A DNA stretch of 64,000 bases, from the NCBI GenBank assembly GCA_041394145.1, contig JAWKIW010000002.1:1-64000 (forward strand), given 5' to 3'. The stretch's first letter is position 1; each line of letters begins with the position of its first letter. Under the pieces are notes generated by a model. It was not told where the DNA came from. It ran no database searches and was given only the letters and a program-made list of their open reading frames with translations. This DNA comes from JAWKIW01 sp041394145 (GTDB lineage Bacteria > Actinomycetota > Acidimicrobiia > Acidimicrobiales > Acidimicrobilacustridaceae). The translations under genes and the position numbers were made by a program. Of this stretch, positions 41,481 to 50,375 are shown piece after piece.

Positions 41481-42251
41481 TCAGCGGTCGGCATCGTCGA
41501 CCGCGCCGACCACCTCGACGCCGTCGCCGATCGCCAGGTGCCCGTCGGCGGTGACGAGCGCGGCGACGGCGAGGCACGAGCGCCGTTCGCGGTGCACGGT
41601 GCGCAGCACGTCGAGGTCGCGGGCGAGCCCGTCGGGCTGGGGGCGGGTGACCATCACGCACCGGTCGATCTGCTTGGTGATCTCCAGCTGCGCCGACCCG
41701 ATCCGCACCGTCCGCCCGACGAGGGCGTCCTCCTCGCCGTCGCCGCCCGCGAGCACGACGTTGGCTCGGAAGCGACGCGGGTCCCAGCCGCGCAGGCTGC
41801 CGGTGGTCACCAGTGACACCGCCGTGCGGGTCGAGTCGTGGAACCGGCCGGTCGGGCCCTGCCACGTGACCCAGTCCTGCTCGCCTTCGGCGTCGAGCGG
41901 GTTCTCGAACACGCCGGCGACGTCGTCGCTCGCCTCGACCAGGCGCACCGGGCGCCCGAGCCACGCCGACAGCGCGGCGTCGGCGACGGCGCGCTCGTCG
42001 TCGTTCCCGGCGTGGACGGTGCGGGTGGCGCCGTCGGGCAGGTGCAGGTGGACGGCGCGGTCGTCGTCGGCGGTCGCCCGGCCGAACAGCAGGGCGGGCT
42101 CCCGTCGGGCGGTGAGGAAGCGGCCGGACCCCTCGTCGCGCAGCGCCCAGTGGCGGTCGCCGAGGATCCCGCGCCCGGTCAGCACCGCCGAGGGGAGGGC
42201 CTCGCCCTGCAGCGACTTCACCGGGGCCCGCCACAGCGTCACGACCTGCAC
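41481..42251 (-). CDS. MOSC domain protein
   Basis: 256 residues from a GTG. N-terminal MOSC_N beta barrel: RAPVKSLQGE and GRGILGDRHWALRD. MOSC domain: RRFRANVVLAGG and TKQIDRCVMVTRPQ, whose Cys is the conserved persulfide/Moco-binding residue of the family. MOSC proteins move sulfur or bind molybdenum cofactor in N-hydroxylated-compound reductases. It is the first gene of a probable three-gene minus-strand operon with the DUF318 and DUF1980 genes, a combination whose logic is unclear. Confidence 0.88.
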   Translation of the reverse strand: MQVVTLWRAPVKSLQGEALPSAVLTGRGILGDRHWALRDEGSGRFLTARREPALLFGRATADDDRAVHLHLPDGATRTVHAGNDDERAVADAALSAWLGRPVRLVEASDDVAGVFENPLDAEGEQDWVTWQGPTGRFHDSTRTAVSLVTTGSLRGWDPRRFRANVVLAGGDGEEDALVGRTVRIGSAQLEITKQIDRCVMVTRPQPDGLARDLDVLRTVHRERRSCLAVAALVTADGHLAIGDGVEVVGAVDDADR

Positions 42252-42374
42252 GGCCCCTGCCTAGCACCGGTCGCGCCGTCGGTGGCCCGTCGCGGTGACG
42301 AGCACGTTCCGCGAGCACCTTCGCGCCCAGCGTCGACCGGTCGCCGGTGCCGGGGCGTGCGGGCCGAAAAAGGT

Positions 42375-42408
42375 GAGGACCCGCTGGGGCGGGATCCAGC
42401 GGGTCCTC
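42375..42408 (-). terminator. Intrinsic terminator for the minus-strand oxidoreductase gene
   Basis: A perfect 13-bp stem (42375-42387 with 42396-42408; GAGGACCCGCTGG pairs with its complement) and 8-base loop, followed on the minus strand by CACCTTTTTCGG. It lies 133 bases beyond the stop of the oxidoreductase at 42542. A second palindrome, GGGGTTAACCCC (42411-42422), directly precedes it. Confidence 0.8.
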
Positions 42409-42470
42409 GGGGGGTTAACCCCGACATCAAACCTATCGCTTTGACGCGGGGGCGCCGCAAGTGCCCGGTC

Positions 42471-42518
42471 TTCCTGTCATCGAATCGAGTGCTGGAGCAC
42501 GCAGGACGACGACAGGAA
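42471..42518. repeat. Nested inverted repeat just beyond the oxidoreductase stop
   Basis: The outer arms TTCCTGTC (42471-42478) and GACAGGAA (42511-42518) enclose an inner hairpin, GTGCT-GG-AGCAC (42489-42500). Together with the palindrome and terminator to the left, this fills the 290-base gap 42252-42541 with structure; the gap is clearly AT-richer around 42423-42445. It could be a structured 3' UTR or a small RNA. Confidence 0.45.
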
Positions 42519-42541
42519 CCCGGGATGTGGGGCGAGTGGCG

Positions 42542-43564
42542 CTACTGCTCGGGGGCCACCTGGACGACGACCTTGCCGACGTTCTCGCCGGTGAAGAGCA
42601 TGTTGAGCGCGTCGGGGCACCCGTCGAGGCCCTCGACGATCTCCTCCCGCCAGCGCAGCTTGCCCTCGTCGGCCCACTGGCGCAGCTGGTGGAAGCACTC
42701 CGGGAAGCGGTCCCACCAGTCGAGGGTGATGAAGCCCTGCATGGTGCCCCGGCGGGCGATCAGGTTGACGTAGTTGGCCGGTCCGGGCGGGCGACCGCCG
42801 GTGGTCTCGGCGGCCAGCGCGCCGCACAGCACGACGCGCCCGTGCATGGCGAGCGAGCGCAGGACGGCGTCGAGGATCGCGCCGCCGACGCTGTCGAAGT
42901 AGACGTCGACGCGCTGCGGGCACAGCTCCTTGAGCTTGGCGGTCAGGTCGTCGGTGCGGTGGTTGATGGCGCCGTCGAAGCCGAGCTCGTCGACGATCCA
43001 CGCGCACTTCTCGTCGGTGCCGGCGATGCCGACCACCCGGCAGCCCTGGAGCTTGGCGATCTGACCGGCCAGCGATCCGGTGGCGCCGGCCGCCGCCGAC
43101 ACGACGACCGTCTCGCCGGCCTTGGCCCGGCCGACCTCGACGATGCCGAAGTAGGCGGCGGCACCGGTGGCGCCGAACACGCTCATCATCGGGCGCAGCG
43201 GCGTGTCCGGCTCGAGCGGCGTGGTGAACACGTCGTCGCGCACGACCCCGTACTCCTGCCAGCCCGGCATCGAGTAGACGAGGTCGCCGACCGCGTACGC
43301 GTCGCAGCGGGTGGCGACGATGCGGCCGATGCCGCTGCCCCGCACGACCTCGCCCACCTCGACGGCGGGCAGGTACCCCTCGCCCCGGCTGAGCCAGGTG
43401 CGCACGGCCACGTCCATCGAGAGGTACACCGTCTTCATCAGCGCCTCGCCGTCGGCCAGCTCGGGCAGCGGTGCCTCGTCGAAGGTGAAGTCGTCGCGGG
43501 TGACGAGGCCCTCGGGCCGGCGGGCGAGCAGGATGCGGCGCTGGGTGGCGGGCAGGTCGGTCAC
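42542..43564 (-). CDS. NADP-dependent MDR oxidoreductase (zinc-free, CurA/PTGR type)
   Basis: 340 residues from a GTG. Typical of the medium-chain reductases that reduce alpha-beta-unsaturated carbonyls: VYLSMDVAVRTWLS near the N-terminus, VFGATGAAAYFGI, the Rossmann motif AAAGATGSLAGQIAKLQG, VDVYFDSVGG, and TMQGFITLDWWDRFPE near the end. The zinc-binding Cys pattern is absent. It may remove reactive enones or aldehydes, or act as an enoyl reductase. It ends before a strong terminator. Confidence 0.9.
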   Translation of the reverse strand: MTDLPATQRRILLARRPEGLVTRDDFTFDEAPLPELADGEALMKTVYLSMDVAVRTWLSRGEGYLPAVEVGEVVRGSGIGRIVATRCDAYAVGDLVYSMPGWQEYGVVRDDVFTTPLEPDTPLRPMMSVFGATGAAAYFGIVEVGRAKAGETVVVSAAAGATGSLAGQIAKLQGCRVVGIAGTDEKCAWIVDELGFDGAINHRTDDLTAKLKELCPQRVDVYFDSVGGAILDAVLRSLAMHGRVVLCGALAAETTGGRPPGPANYVNLIARRGTMQGFITLDWWDRFPECFHQLRQWADEGKLRWREEIVEGLDGCPDALNMLFTGENVGKVVVQVAPEQ

Positions 43565-43632
43565 GCCCGCACGTTAGATCCCCACCTGCCGGAGGAGCAG
43601 CGGGCCGGCGGGGTGCCCGCTGCGGGAGAAGA

Positions 43633-44931
43633 TCAGAAGCATGGGCGCAGGGGCATCCCCGAGCGGCCGTCGTCGGGGGCGACGGCCAGCACCTGGTGCA
43701 CCTGGGTGCTTCCGTGCTCGAAGCCGAGTGCACAGGCAGCCATGTACAGCCGCCACACGCGGGCCCGGCCTTCGCCGACCTCGCGCACCGCCTCGTCCCA
43801 CGCCTGCTCCAGGTTGGCGACCCAGGCCCGCAGCGTGAGGGCGTAGTGCTCGCGGAGGCTCTCCAGGTGGCGGACCTCGAACCCCGCCTCCTGCAGCATC
43901 GACACCACCGTGCCGACCTCGTGCAGCTCGCCGTCGGGGAAGACGTAGCGGTCCATCAGCGCGCTGTCGATGCGCGACGGCCAGGACGCTCCGACGGCGG
44001 TCGCGACCCGACGGTTGAGGGCGCGCAGCCGGCCCGCCGGCGTAGCGGGCTGGGGGTAGCCGGGTCGGCCGATGGCGTGGTTGAGGAGACGGCCCCCCGG
44101 TCGGAGGAGACCGAACAGCGTCCGGACGTAGGTCTCGAGCTGTCGGCGGCCGACGTGCTCGAACATGCCGATCGAGCTGATGGCGTCGAAGGGCTGGTCG
44201 GGGACGTCGCGGTAGTCCTGCAGGCGGATCTCGACCCGGTCCGCCAACCCGGCGTCGGCGACGCGCTTGGCGGCCAGCTCGGCCTGCCGTCGGGAGATGG
44301 TGATGCCCACGCCGGTGACCCCGTGCTCACGGGCCGCATGGATGAGCATGCTGCCCCAGCCGCAGCCGACGTCGAGCAGGCGCATGTCCGGGTGCAGCGC
44401 GAGCTTGCGGCAGACCAGCTCGTGCTTGGCCGCCTGGGCCCGTTCGAGGGTGGTGGCGTCGTCGGCGAAGACCGCGCACGAGTAGGTCATCGACGGCCCC
44501 AGCACGAGTCGGTAGAACTCGTTGGACACGTCGTAGTGGTGCGAGATGGCGTCCGCGTCACGCGTCCTGCTGTGCAGGACGCCGCGCAGGCGCGCCTCCT
44601 CGGGAGGCGGCGGGATCGGCCTGAGCCCGTCGGTCCCGACCTCGCGCGCGAGCGCCACCACCGAGCGGGCGTCGATCCGCACCCCGCGTCGGAAGCCGAC
44701 GTCGAGCACCGTGAACAGGTCGCCCTCGACCTCGAGGTCGCCGGCGACGAAGGCCCGGGCGATGCCGAGCTCACCCGGCCGGGCCAGGACCCGGCGCACC
44801 GCCTCGGGTCGGCGCACGATCGCCGTCGCCCTCGCCGGGCCGTCGAGCGGGTCGGCGTGGCTGCCGTCGTAGGCGTCGACGGCGACCGGCGCGTCGCCGA
44901 GCAGCCGGCGGACGTGGAGTGCGAGCGCCAT
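43633..44931 (-). CDS. Cyclopropane-fatty-acyl-phospholipid synthase family methyltransferase
   Basis: 432 residues from the ATG at 44931, with GGGAGG upstream. An N-terminal lipid-binding domain (about 1-130) is followed by HHYDVSNEFYRLVLGPSMTYSCAVF, the CFA signature. Then come LLDVGCGWGSM (SAM site), GITISRRQAELA, and SSIGMFEHVGRRQLE. It transfers a methylene or methyl group from SAM to unsaturated acyl chains of membrane phospholipids. Its presence fits an organism that modifies unsaturated chains. It is divergent from the quinone oxidoreductase gene across 186 bases. Confidence 0.9.
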   Translation of the reverse strand: MALALHVRRLLGDAPVAVDAYDGSHADPLDGPARATAIVRRPEAVRRVLARPGELGIARAFVAGDLEVEGDLFTVLDVGFRRGVRIDARSVVALAREVGTDGLRPIPPPPEEARLRGVLHSRTRDADAISHHYDVSNEFYRLVLGPSMTYSCAVFADDATTLERAQAAKHELVCRKLALHPDMRLLDVGCGWGSMLIHAAREHGVTGVGITISRRQAELAAKRVADAGLADRVEIRLQDYRDVPDQPFDAISSIGMFEHVGRRQLETYVRTLFGLLRPGGRLLNHAIGRPGYPQPATPAGRLRALNRRVATAVGASWPSRIDSALMDRYVFPDGELHEVGTVVSMLQEAGFEVRHLESLREHYALTLRAWVANLEQAWDEAVREVGEGRARVWRLYMAACALGFEHGSTQVHQVLAVAPDDGRSGMPLRPCF

Positions 44932-45117
44932 GAGGGAGCCTCCCGCAATCGGGTCTGCGAGCAGTTCGTCGCGTCCTTTGTCGCGTAGGCGGCACCCCGG
45001 CGGCAACCCCTTGCCGTCGACGGCCGCGGCTGGAGCCGGGGCAACCAGTGCTGCCCCGGGGTCACGCGACGACGGGACCCCCACCGCCGACCGCGACCGC
45101 TGTGAGAGGCTCGGCGG

Positions 45118-46091
45118 ATGCGTCGCATCGTGTGCCCCGAGCTCGGTCCGCCCGACGTGCTGGTGGTCCAGGACGGTCCGCCGCTGGAGGCCGGGCCCGG
45201 TCGGGTGGTGGTCGACGTGGCGGCCGCAGGCGTGAACTACGTCGACGCCCTCTTCGTCGCCGGGCAGTACCAGATCAAGCCGCCGCTGCCGTTCACGCCG
45301 GGCAGCGAGGTGGCGGGCACGGTGGCGGCCGTCGGCGACGGCGTCGACGAGGTGGAGGTGGGGGACCGGGTGCTGGCCATGCCCGGCCTCGGTGGGTACG
45401 CCGAGCAGGTCGACCTGTCGTCGCGCCAGGTGGCGGTCGTGCCCGAGGCGCTCTCGCTGCCGGCTGCGGCGGCCTTCACCCAGAGCTACTGCACCGCGCT
45501 GTTCGCCCTGCGCGACCGGGCCCACCTGGCCGCCGGCGAGACCGTGCTCGTCCTCGGCGCGGGCGGTGGCGTGGGCCTGGCCGCGGTCGACGTGGCGAAG
45601 GCGCTCGGCGCGACCGTGATCGGGGCGGCGTCGACGAGCGAGAAGCGCGACGCCGCCCGGGCGGCCGGGGCCGACCACGTCATCGACACCGGCTCCGAGC
45701 CGCTCAAGGACCGCGCCCGCGAGCTCGCCGGTGGCGATGGCGTCGACGTCGTGCTCGACATGGTGGGCGGCGACCTGGCCGAACCCGCCCTGCGGGCGCT
45801 GCGGCTGTTCGGGCGGTTCGTCGTGATCGGCTTCGCCTCGGGGACGATCCCGTCGTTGCCGGCCAACCAGGTGCTGCTGCGCAACCGGTCGGTGGTCGGC
45901 GTCGACTGGGGGGCCTGGACCATGATCGACCCAGGGGCCAGGCCCGGCTGCTCGGCGACGCGCTGGCGATGGTCGCCGACGGCCGCCTGCACCCCGCCGA
46001 GCCGACCGCCTATCCCTTCGACCGCGTGGTCCAGGCGCTGGACGACCTCCTGCACCGGCGGGTCACCGGCAAGGTCGTGCTGGTCCCGTAG
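45118..46091 (+). CDS. NADPH:quinone oxidoreductase family protein, one frameshift
   Basis: A zinc-free MDR enzyme. VNYVDALFVAGQYQIKPPLPF and PGSEVAGTVAAVG lie near the N-terminus, LGAGGGVGLAAVDVAKALG is the nucleotide-binding motif, and VDVVLDMVGG follows. The C-terminal part (ARLLGDALAMVADGRLHP ... GKVVLVP) is reached only by restoring one G in the G-run at about 45933. Corrected length is about 324 residues, normal for the family. It reduces quinones or enones with NADPH. Its stop TAG overlaps the GTG of the next gene by one base. Confidence 0.87.
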
Positions 46092-46504
46092 TGGCGGCCC
46101 GGGTCTCGGTGCCGGCCCGCCCGGGCGCCCGGCTCTACGCCGGCTACCTCGGCCTGCAGGCGGTGCTGGGCGTGGCCCTGTGGGTCTCGATCGCGACGTC
46201 GTCCACCGTCCGGTCGGCCTTCGAGCTCACCCCCGAGCGGTCGTGGGTCACGGACGCGTTCGTCTACCCGGACCTGCTGGTGACGGTGATCGGGTCGGGG
46301 CTGAGCGCGTGGGGCGTGGGGGCGGCCAAGCGGTGGGCCGTGCCCGTGGTCGCCTTCACCGCCGGCTCGGTCGTGTACCCGACCATCTACCTCTTCGCCT
46401 GGGTGGGCAACCAGGGCGTCGGGTCGGTGGCCCTGTGGGTGATGGTCGTGGTCTCGACGCTCACCAGCTGGGTCGCCTGGCAGACCTACCGCGCCTGGCG
46501 CTGA
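46091..46504 (+). CDS. Four-helix membrane protein of unknown function
   Basis: 137 residues with four hydrophobic segments (about residues 16-36, 58-75, 82-105 and 112-132) joined by short loops. It is coupled to the upstream oxidoreductase by a TAGTG overlap. No family recognised. The tail overlaps the convergent acetyltransferase gene by 19 bases. Confidence 0.7.
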   Translation: MAARVSVPARPGARLYAGYLGLQAVLGVALWVSIATSSTVRSAFELTPERSWVTDAFVYPDLLVTVIGSGLSAWGVGAAKRWAVPVVAFTAGSVVYPTIYLFAWVGNQGVGSVALWVMVVVSTLTSWVAWQTYRAWR

Positions 46505-47007
46505 GCGTGGGATCGGACGAGGTCCAGGCGCATGCGCAGCCCGGGACCGAAGCGGGTGGCCACCTCGCCCGTCACGACGAAGCCGACCTTCTCGTAGAAG
46601 GCGAGCGCGTTGGGGTTGGCGATCACCCAGAGCGCGGAGCGGCCGCGTCCCGTCGCCACCTGGGCGGCGTCGTCGACCAGGGCGCGTCCGATCCCCCGGC
46701 CGCCCTGCAGGGCGGGCTCGACGAACAGCCCGTCGAGCTCCGGTGCGGCGTCGTCCGCCGACGGCAGCACGACCGAGAAGCCGACGGTCCTGCCGTCCGG
46801 GTCCGTCGCCACGCGCACGTCGCCGACGTCGAACAGCGACGCGGGGACCGAGATGGCGTCGGGGTGCTCGAGCAGCGCGTCGCGCTGGTCGTCCCACACC
46901 AGCGACGCGCGGCGCTGGAGCGCCTCCAGCTCGGCGGCCTCCTCTGGTCGGCCGTCACGGATCACCACCTGCACGTCGCGGACCGTAGCGTCGATGCGGT
47001 GGTGCAC
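46486..47007 (-). CDS. GNAT family N-acetyltransferase
   Basis: Up to 173 residues from the GTG at 47007; a GTG at 46974 (VQVVIRDGRPEEAAEL) is also plausible because the fold begins there. The acetyl-CoA site is QGGRGIGRALVDDA, and ALWVIANPNALAFYEKVGFV is the typical late motif. It transfers acetyl from acetyl-CoA to an amine that cannot be predicted. Starts divergently from the lipoprotein gene; the two starts are only 9 bases apart. Confidence 0.85.
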   Translation of the reverse strand: MHHRIDATVRDVQVVIRDGRPEEAAELEALQRRASLVWDDQRDALLEHPDAISVPASLFDVGDVRVATDPDGRTVGFSVVLPSADDAAPELDGLFVEPALQGGRGIGRALVDDAAQVATGRGRSALWVIANPNALAFYEKVGFVVTGEVATRFGPGLRMRLDLVRSHAQRQAR

Positions 47008-47016
47008 ACTGGCGTG

Positions 47017-48321
47017 ATGCCCCGCCGTCGTGATCGCCGTCGGACCGGACGTGCCCCGGTGGGGACAGCCGGCACCGTCCTCGTCCTCGTCGCGGTGCTC
47101 GGCGGCTGCTCGGGGGCGACGACGGGTGAGTCGGCGGCGCCCGGGACGACCGCGCCGCCCGTCGCCACGCCGGCGACGTGCGCCTGGCCGGTCAAGGCCG
47201 ACAAGGCCACGCTCAACATCGCCTATCCCGACACGGCCGCCACCTACTGGGCGCAGCGCTACTCGCTGGCACCCGGTGAGCGCCTCGAGCTCGGCTGGAC
47301 GCCGCCCGACGCGCGCTACTCGTCGTTCATCACCTATGCCTCCTCGGGCGGGGCCCTCGACGTGCGCACCGACCGGGACCTCGCCGCCGGTCCCGACGGG
47401 ACGGCGACCGTCGAGCTGCGCGGCGACGTCGAGCCCGGTGCCGGCGGGAACCGGCTGGCCGCCGGGGGCACGCCGAGGAACTCGGTCGGCGCCGCCATCG
47501 ACAACGCCGCCGGGCCCGGTGCTGCGGCGACCGCGGCACCGGGGACCACGTCACCGGGCGGGCGGGTCGACGGCACGGTCATCTACCGCGTCTACGTGTC
47601 GAACGACCCGGCCTCGCCGTCGGGCGGTCCGCTGCCGACGGTCACCACCGTCGCCGGAGACGGCACGCGGCGCCAGCTGCCGCCCTGCCCTGCGCCCGGC
47701 GCCAGCGCCGATGCGGTCGACCTGGTCAACCGGTTCGGGCCCGAGACGACCACCCCGGCGCCCGCCCAGCCGATCTTCGTCCGTCCGGCCAACGGCGGTG
47801 GCAACCTCTACCCGAACCCGGACAACGTCTATGTGGCCACCATCGTGGCGCACCGCCCCGGCGAGGTCGTGGTCGTGCGGGGCAAGGCGCCCACGTTCCC
47901 CGACACGCAGGCGGGCGCGCCCGTCACCGGCGACGAGCAGGTGCGCTACTGGTCGTTCTGCACGAACGAGTACCGCAAGCCCTATCCCGTCACCGAGTGC
48001 GCCCACGACGCGCAGGTGCCGCTCGACGCGAACGGCTGGTACACGTTCGTGGTGTCGACCCCCGAGGACCGCCCCGCCAACGCCACCACCGCGAACGGCG
48101 TGGTGTGGCTCGACTGGGGCTCGACCGAGGTCGACGGGCTGCTGCTGCTGCGCAACATGCTGGCCTCGCCGTCCTTCCCGGAGTCGGCCACCAACCTCCA
48201 GCCGGGCGCCCTCGCCACCTCGACCATGGGCGCGTACGCGCCACGCGGGACGTACTGCCCGAAGGCCACCTTCGAGGCGGGTGGCACCGGGGCCGGTGGC
48301 GTCGCCGCCTGCTCCACCTGA
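47017..48321 (+). CDS. Putative lipoprotein of unknown function
   Basis: 434 residues. A basic N-terminus and hydrophobic helix end in the lipobox LGGC with Cys31, so it is a predicted lipoprotein. A Thr/Ala/Pro-rich stalk follows. The body has CAWPVKADKATLNIAYPDTAA near its start and conserved-looking YWSFCTNEYRKPYPVTEC later, with several Cys that could form disulfides. It resembles actinobacterial exported proteins with beta-sandwich architecture; no catalytic motif was seen. Confidence 0.75.
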   Translation: MPRRRDRRRTGRAPVGTAGTVLVLVAVLGGCSGATTGESAAPGTTAPPVATPATCAWPVKADKATLNIAYPDTAATYWAQRYSLAPGERLELGWTPPDARYSSFITYASSGGALDVRTDRDLAAGPDGTATVELRGDVEPGAGGNRLAAGGTPRNSVGAAIDNAAGPGAAATAAPGTTSPGGRVDGTVIYRVYVSNDPASPSGGPLPTVTTVAGDGTRRQLPPCPAPGASADAVDLVNRFGPETTTPAPAQPIFVRPANGGGNLYPNPDNVYVATIVAHRPGEVVVVRGKAPTFPDTQAGAPVTGDEQVRYWSFCTNEYRKPYPVTECAHDAQVPLDANGWYTFVVSTPEDRPANATTANGVVWLDWGSTEVDGLLLLRNMLASPSFPESATNLQPGALATSTMGAYAPRGTYCPKATFEAGGTGAGGVAACST

Positions 48322-48389
48322 CGCCGGGTCCTGCCGCGCCCCAGGCCGGCGTCCACGACGCGCCGCGGCGGGGGCGGGATGATCGGGGC

Positions 48390-49229
48390 ATGGCTCCGAG
48401 CACCACGCCACCACCCGATGCGACCGACACGCCGCCAGCCGGCGAGCCCACGTCGGCCGAGCGGCTCGCCCACTGGGAGACCCGCACCCGCCCGCTGATC
48501 ATCGCGGCCGCCGTCCTGCCGCTGTTCGGTGCGTTCACGACCGGGGCGCCCGACGTCGTGGTCTGGGTCGTCGCCTTCGGCACGTGGTTCGTGTTCCTCG
48601 TCGACCTCGTGGTGCACGTGCGGCTGTCACCGGGCTACCTGAGGACCAAGGTGGGCTGGTTCGACCTGTTCCTCGTCGTCACGACCTTCCCGTGGTACCT
48701 GGTCGGCGGCGGCGACAGCGCCGGCGTCACCCAGCTGTTCCGCCTGGCCCGGCTCGAACGGGTCGCCAAGGTGGCCACCTCGTCGCCGCTCGTCCAGCGG
48801 TTCATGAAGCGGTTGGGCCGTCCCGTCGTCTACGCCGCGGTGATGCTGGTGACGTGCTCGATCATCGTCACCCGGGCCGAGGGCCCGGCCAACGGGTTCA
48901 CCGACATCGGCGCCGGTCTGTGGTGGGGGATCGTCACCCTGACCACCGTGGGCTACGGCGACCTCGTGCCGGAGACGACCGTCGGGCGGGTCACGGCGTC
49001 GGTGCTGATGGTCTCGGGCGTCGCCCTGCTCGGCACGGTGGCGGCCAGCCTGGCGTCGTTGTTCCGCATGGAGGACACCGCGGTCGTGCCCGGTGGCGCC
49101 GACGTCGAGGACAGCGGCGCAGCCGACGTCACGGTCGCCGATCTGCAGCGCCAGATCGCCGACCTGCACGACGAGCTGCGGACGGTGCGCTCGCTGCTGG
49201 AGGCGCGGGCGGCGGGCGAGCCCAGCTGA
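48390..49229 (+). CDS. Potassium channel family protein
   Basis: 279 residues. An N-terminal helix set (about 36-120) contains an S4-like basic segment (RLARLERVAKV), followed by pore helix and filter TLTTVGYGDLVPE at about residues 184-196, then the last helix and a C-terminal coiled coil (VADLQRQIADLHDELRTVRS). This is a voltage-gated-like (Kv/KvAP type) channel for K+ across the cytoplasmic membrane, the coiled coil serving tetramer assembly. Confidence 0.9.
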   Translation: MAPSTTPPPDATDTPPAGEPTSAERLAHWETRTRPLIIAAAVLPLFGAFTTGAPDVVVWVVAFGTWFVFLVDLVVHVRLSPGYLRTKVGWFDLFLVVTTFPWYLVGGGDSAGVTQLFRLARLERVAKVATSSPLVQRFMKRLGRPVVYAAVMLVTCSIIVTRAEGPANGFTDIGAGLWWGIVTLTTVGYGDLVPETTVGRVTASVLMVSGVALLGTVAASLASLFRMEDTAVVPGGADVEDSGAADVTVADLQRQIADLHDELRTVRSLLEARAAGEPS

Positions 49230-49241
49230 CCTGGGCCCGGC

Positions 49242-49808
49242 TCAGCGGTCGGCGGCCTTGATGGCCGACACCTCGAACTCGAGGGTGACCTTCTCGCCGA
49301 CCAGCACGCCGCCGGCCTCCAGCGGAGCGTTCCAGGTGACGTTCCAGTCCTTGCGGTTGACGACGGCCGAGCCCTCCAGACCGAGGCGGTGGTGCTGGAA
49401 CGGGTCGACCGCCGTGCCGGTCAGCTCCAGGTCGAAGGTGATGGGCTTGGTGACGTCCTTGATGGTGAGGTCGCCGGTCACCCGGTAGGTCGCGTCGTCG
49501 ACCGGCTCGACCCGGGTGCTCACGAAGTGCAGCGTCGGGTAGGTCTCCATGGCGAAGAAGTCGTTGCTGCGCAGGTGGGCGTCGCGGTCGGCGTTGCGGG
49601 TGTCGATGCTGTCGGCCTGGATGGTGAGCTCGAGGTGCGAGCGGGTGGGGTCGTCGGCGTCGAAGTAGCCGGTCCCGTCGAGCTCGTTGAACGAGCCGCG
49701 GACCTTGGTGACCATGGCATGGCGGGCCACGAAGCCGATGCGGCTGTGGGCCGGATCGAGGGTGTAGGTGCCGGTGGCGGTGGACGTGGTCGGGGCGGTG
49801 GTGCTCAT
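49242..49808 (-). CDS. YceI family protein
   Basis: 188 residues with GGAGG before the ATG. TYTLDPAHSRIGFVARHAMV is the family's N-terminal mark, and DLTIKDVTKPITFDLELTG the later one. YceI proteins are lipocalin-like barrels that bind polyprenoid or other lipids, often periplasmic; here no signal peptide is visible, so it may be cytoplasmic. It is divergent from a MarR-type regulator, with putative operators in between, so it is probably that regulator's target. Confidence 0.93.
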   Translation of the reverse strand: MSTTAPTTSTATGTYTLDPAHSRIGFVARHAMVTKVRGSFNELDGTGYFDADDPTRSHLELTIQADSIDTRNADRDAHLRSNDFFAMETYPTLHFVSTRVEPVDDATYRVTGDLTIKDVTKPITFDLELTGTAVDPFQHHRLGLEGSAVVNRKDWNVTWNAPLEAGGVLVGEKVTLEFEVSAIKAADR

Positions 49809-49820
49809 CGGGGTCCTCCA

Positions 49821-49894
49821 GGTAGTGGATGTGTCAACCACCATACCCAGGAAAGAAGACATGTCAACTACCGGGGGAGTACGATGTGTCACAT
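49821..49894. promoter_or_regulatory. MarR-type operator cluster between yceI-like and marR-like genes
   Basis: Direct repeats TGTCAACCAC (49832-49841) and TGTCAACTAC (49862-49871) lie 30 bases apart, three helical turns. The blocks around them, 49821-49835 and 49858-49872, match in inverted orientation at 12 of 15 positions. A third dyad, ATGTG-T-CACAT (49884-49894), covers the regulator's start. Such layered sites fit MarR dimers repressing both genes. Confidence 0.55.
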
Positions 49895-50345
49895 GGCGAC
49901 GCGATGGCTGAGCGACGACGAGCGCGAGGCCTGGAAGCACCTCAACCTGATGCAGCTGCAGCTCAACGCCCTCCTGGGGCGCGAGCTGGCCGACGACGGG
50001 CTCTCGTATCAGGACTACCTCGTCCTGGCGGGCCTGAGCGACGCGCCCGACAACCGCGTCCGGCTCACCGAGCTGGGGTGCCAGCTGGGGTGGGAGAAGA
50101 GCCGCGTCTCCCACCACGTGAGTCGCATGGAGCAGCGCGGGCTGGTGGCCAAGGTCAAGTGCCCGACCGACCGCCGGGGCTCGTTCGTGGTGCTCACCGA
50201 CGAGGGCCGCAGGGCCATCGCCGCCGCCGCCCCCGGCCACGTCGACACCGTGCGCCGCCACTTCATCGACCTGCTGACCCCCGAGCAGATCAGCACGCTC
50301 GACGACATCGCCCGCACGGTCCTCGACCACCTGCCGAAGCGCTGA
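49884..50345 (+). CDS. MarR family transcriptional regulator
   Basis: The ATG at 49884 has GGGGGAG close upstream; an ATG at 49893 would remove three residues. About 150 residues. The winged helix is LTELGCQLGWEKSRVSHHVSRMEQRGLV, followed by the wing DRRGSFVVLTDEG and a dimerising C-terminal helix (LTPEQISTLDDIARTVLDHL). MarR proteins usually repress divergent genes until bound by a small aromatic or lipid ligand. Confidence 0.9.
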   Translation: MCHMATRWLSDDEREAWKHLNLMQLQLNALLGRELADDGLSYQDYLVLAGLSDAPDNRVRLTELGCQLGWEKSRVSHHVSRMEQRGLVAKVKCPTDRRGSFVVLTDEGRRAIAAAAPGHVDTVRRHFIDLLTPEQISTLDDIARTVLDHLPKR

Positions 50346-50375
50346 GGCGGCCGGCGACGCCAGCGGCGCAGCCGC

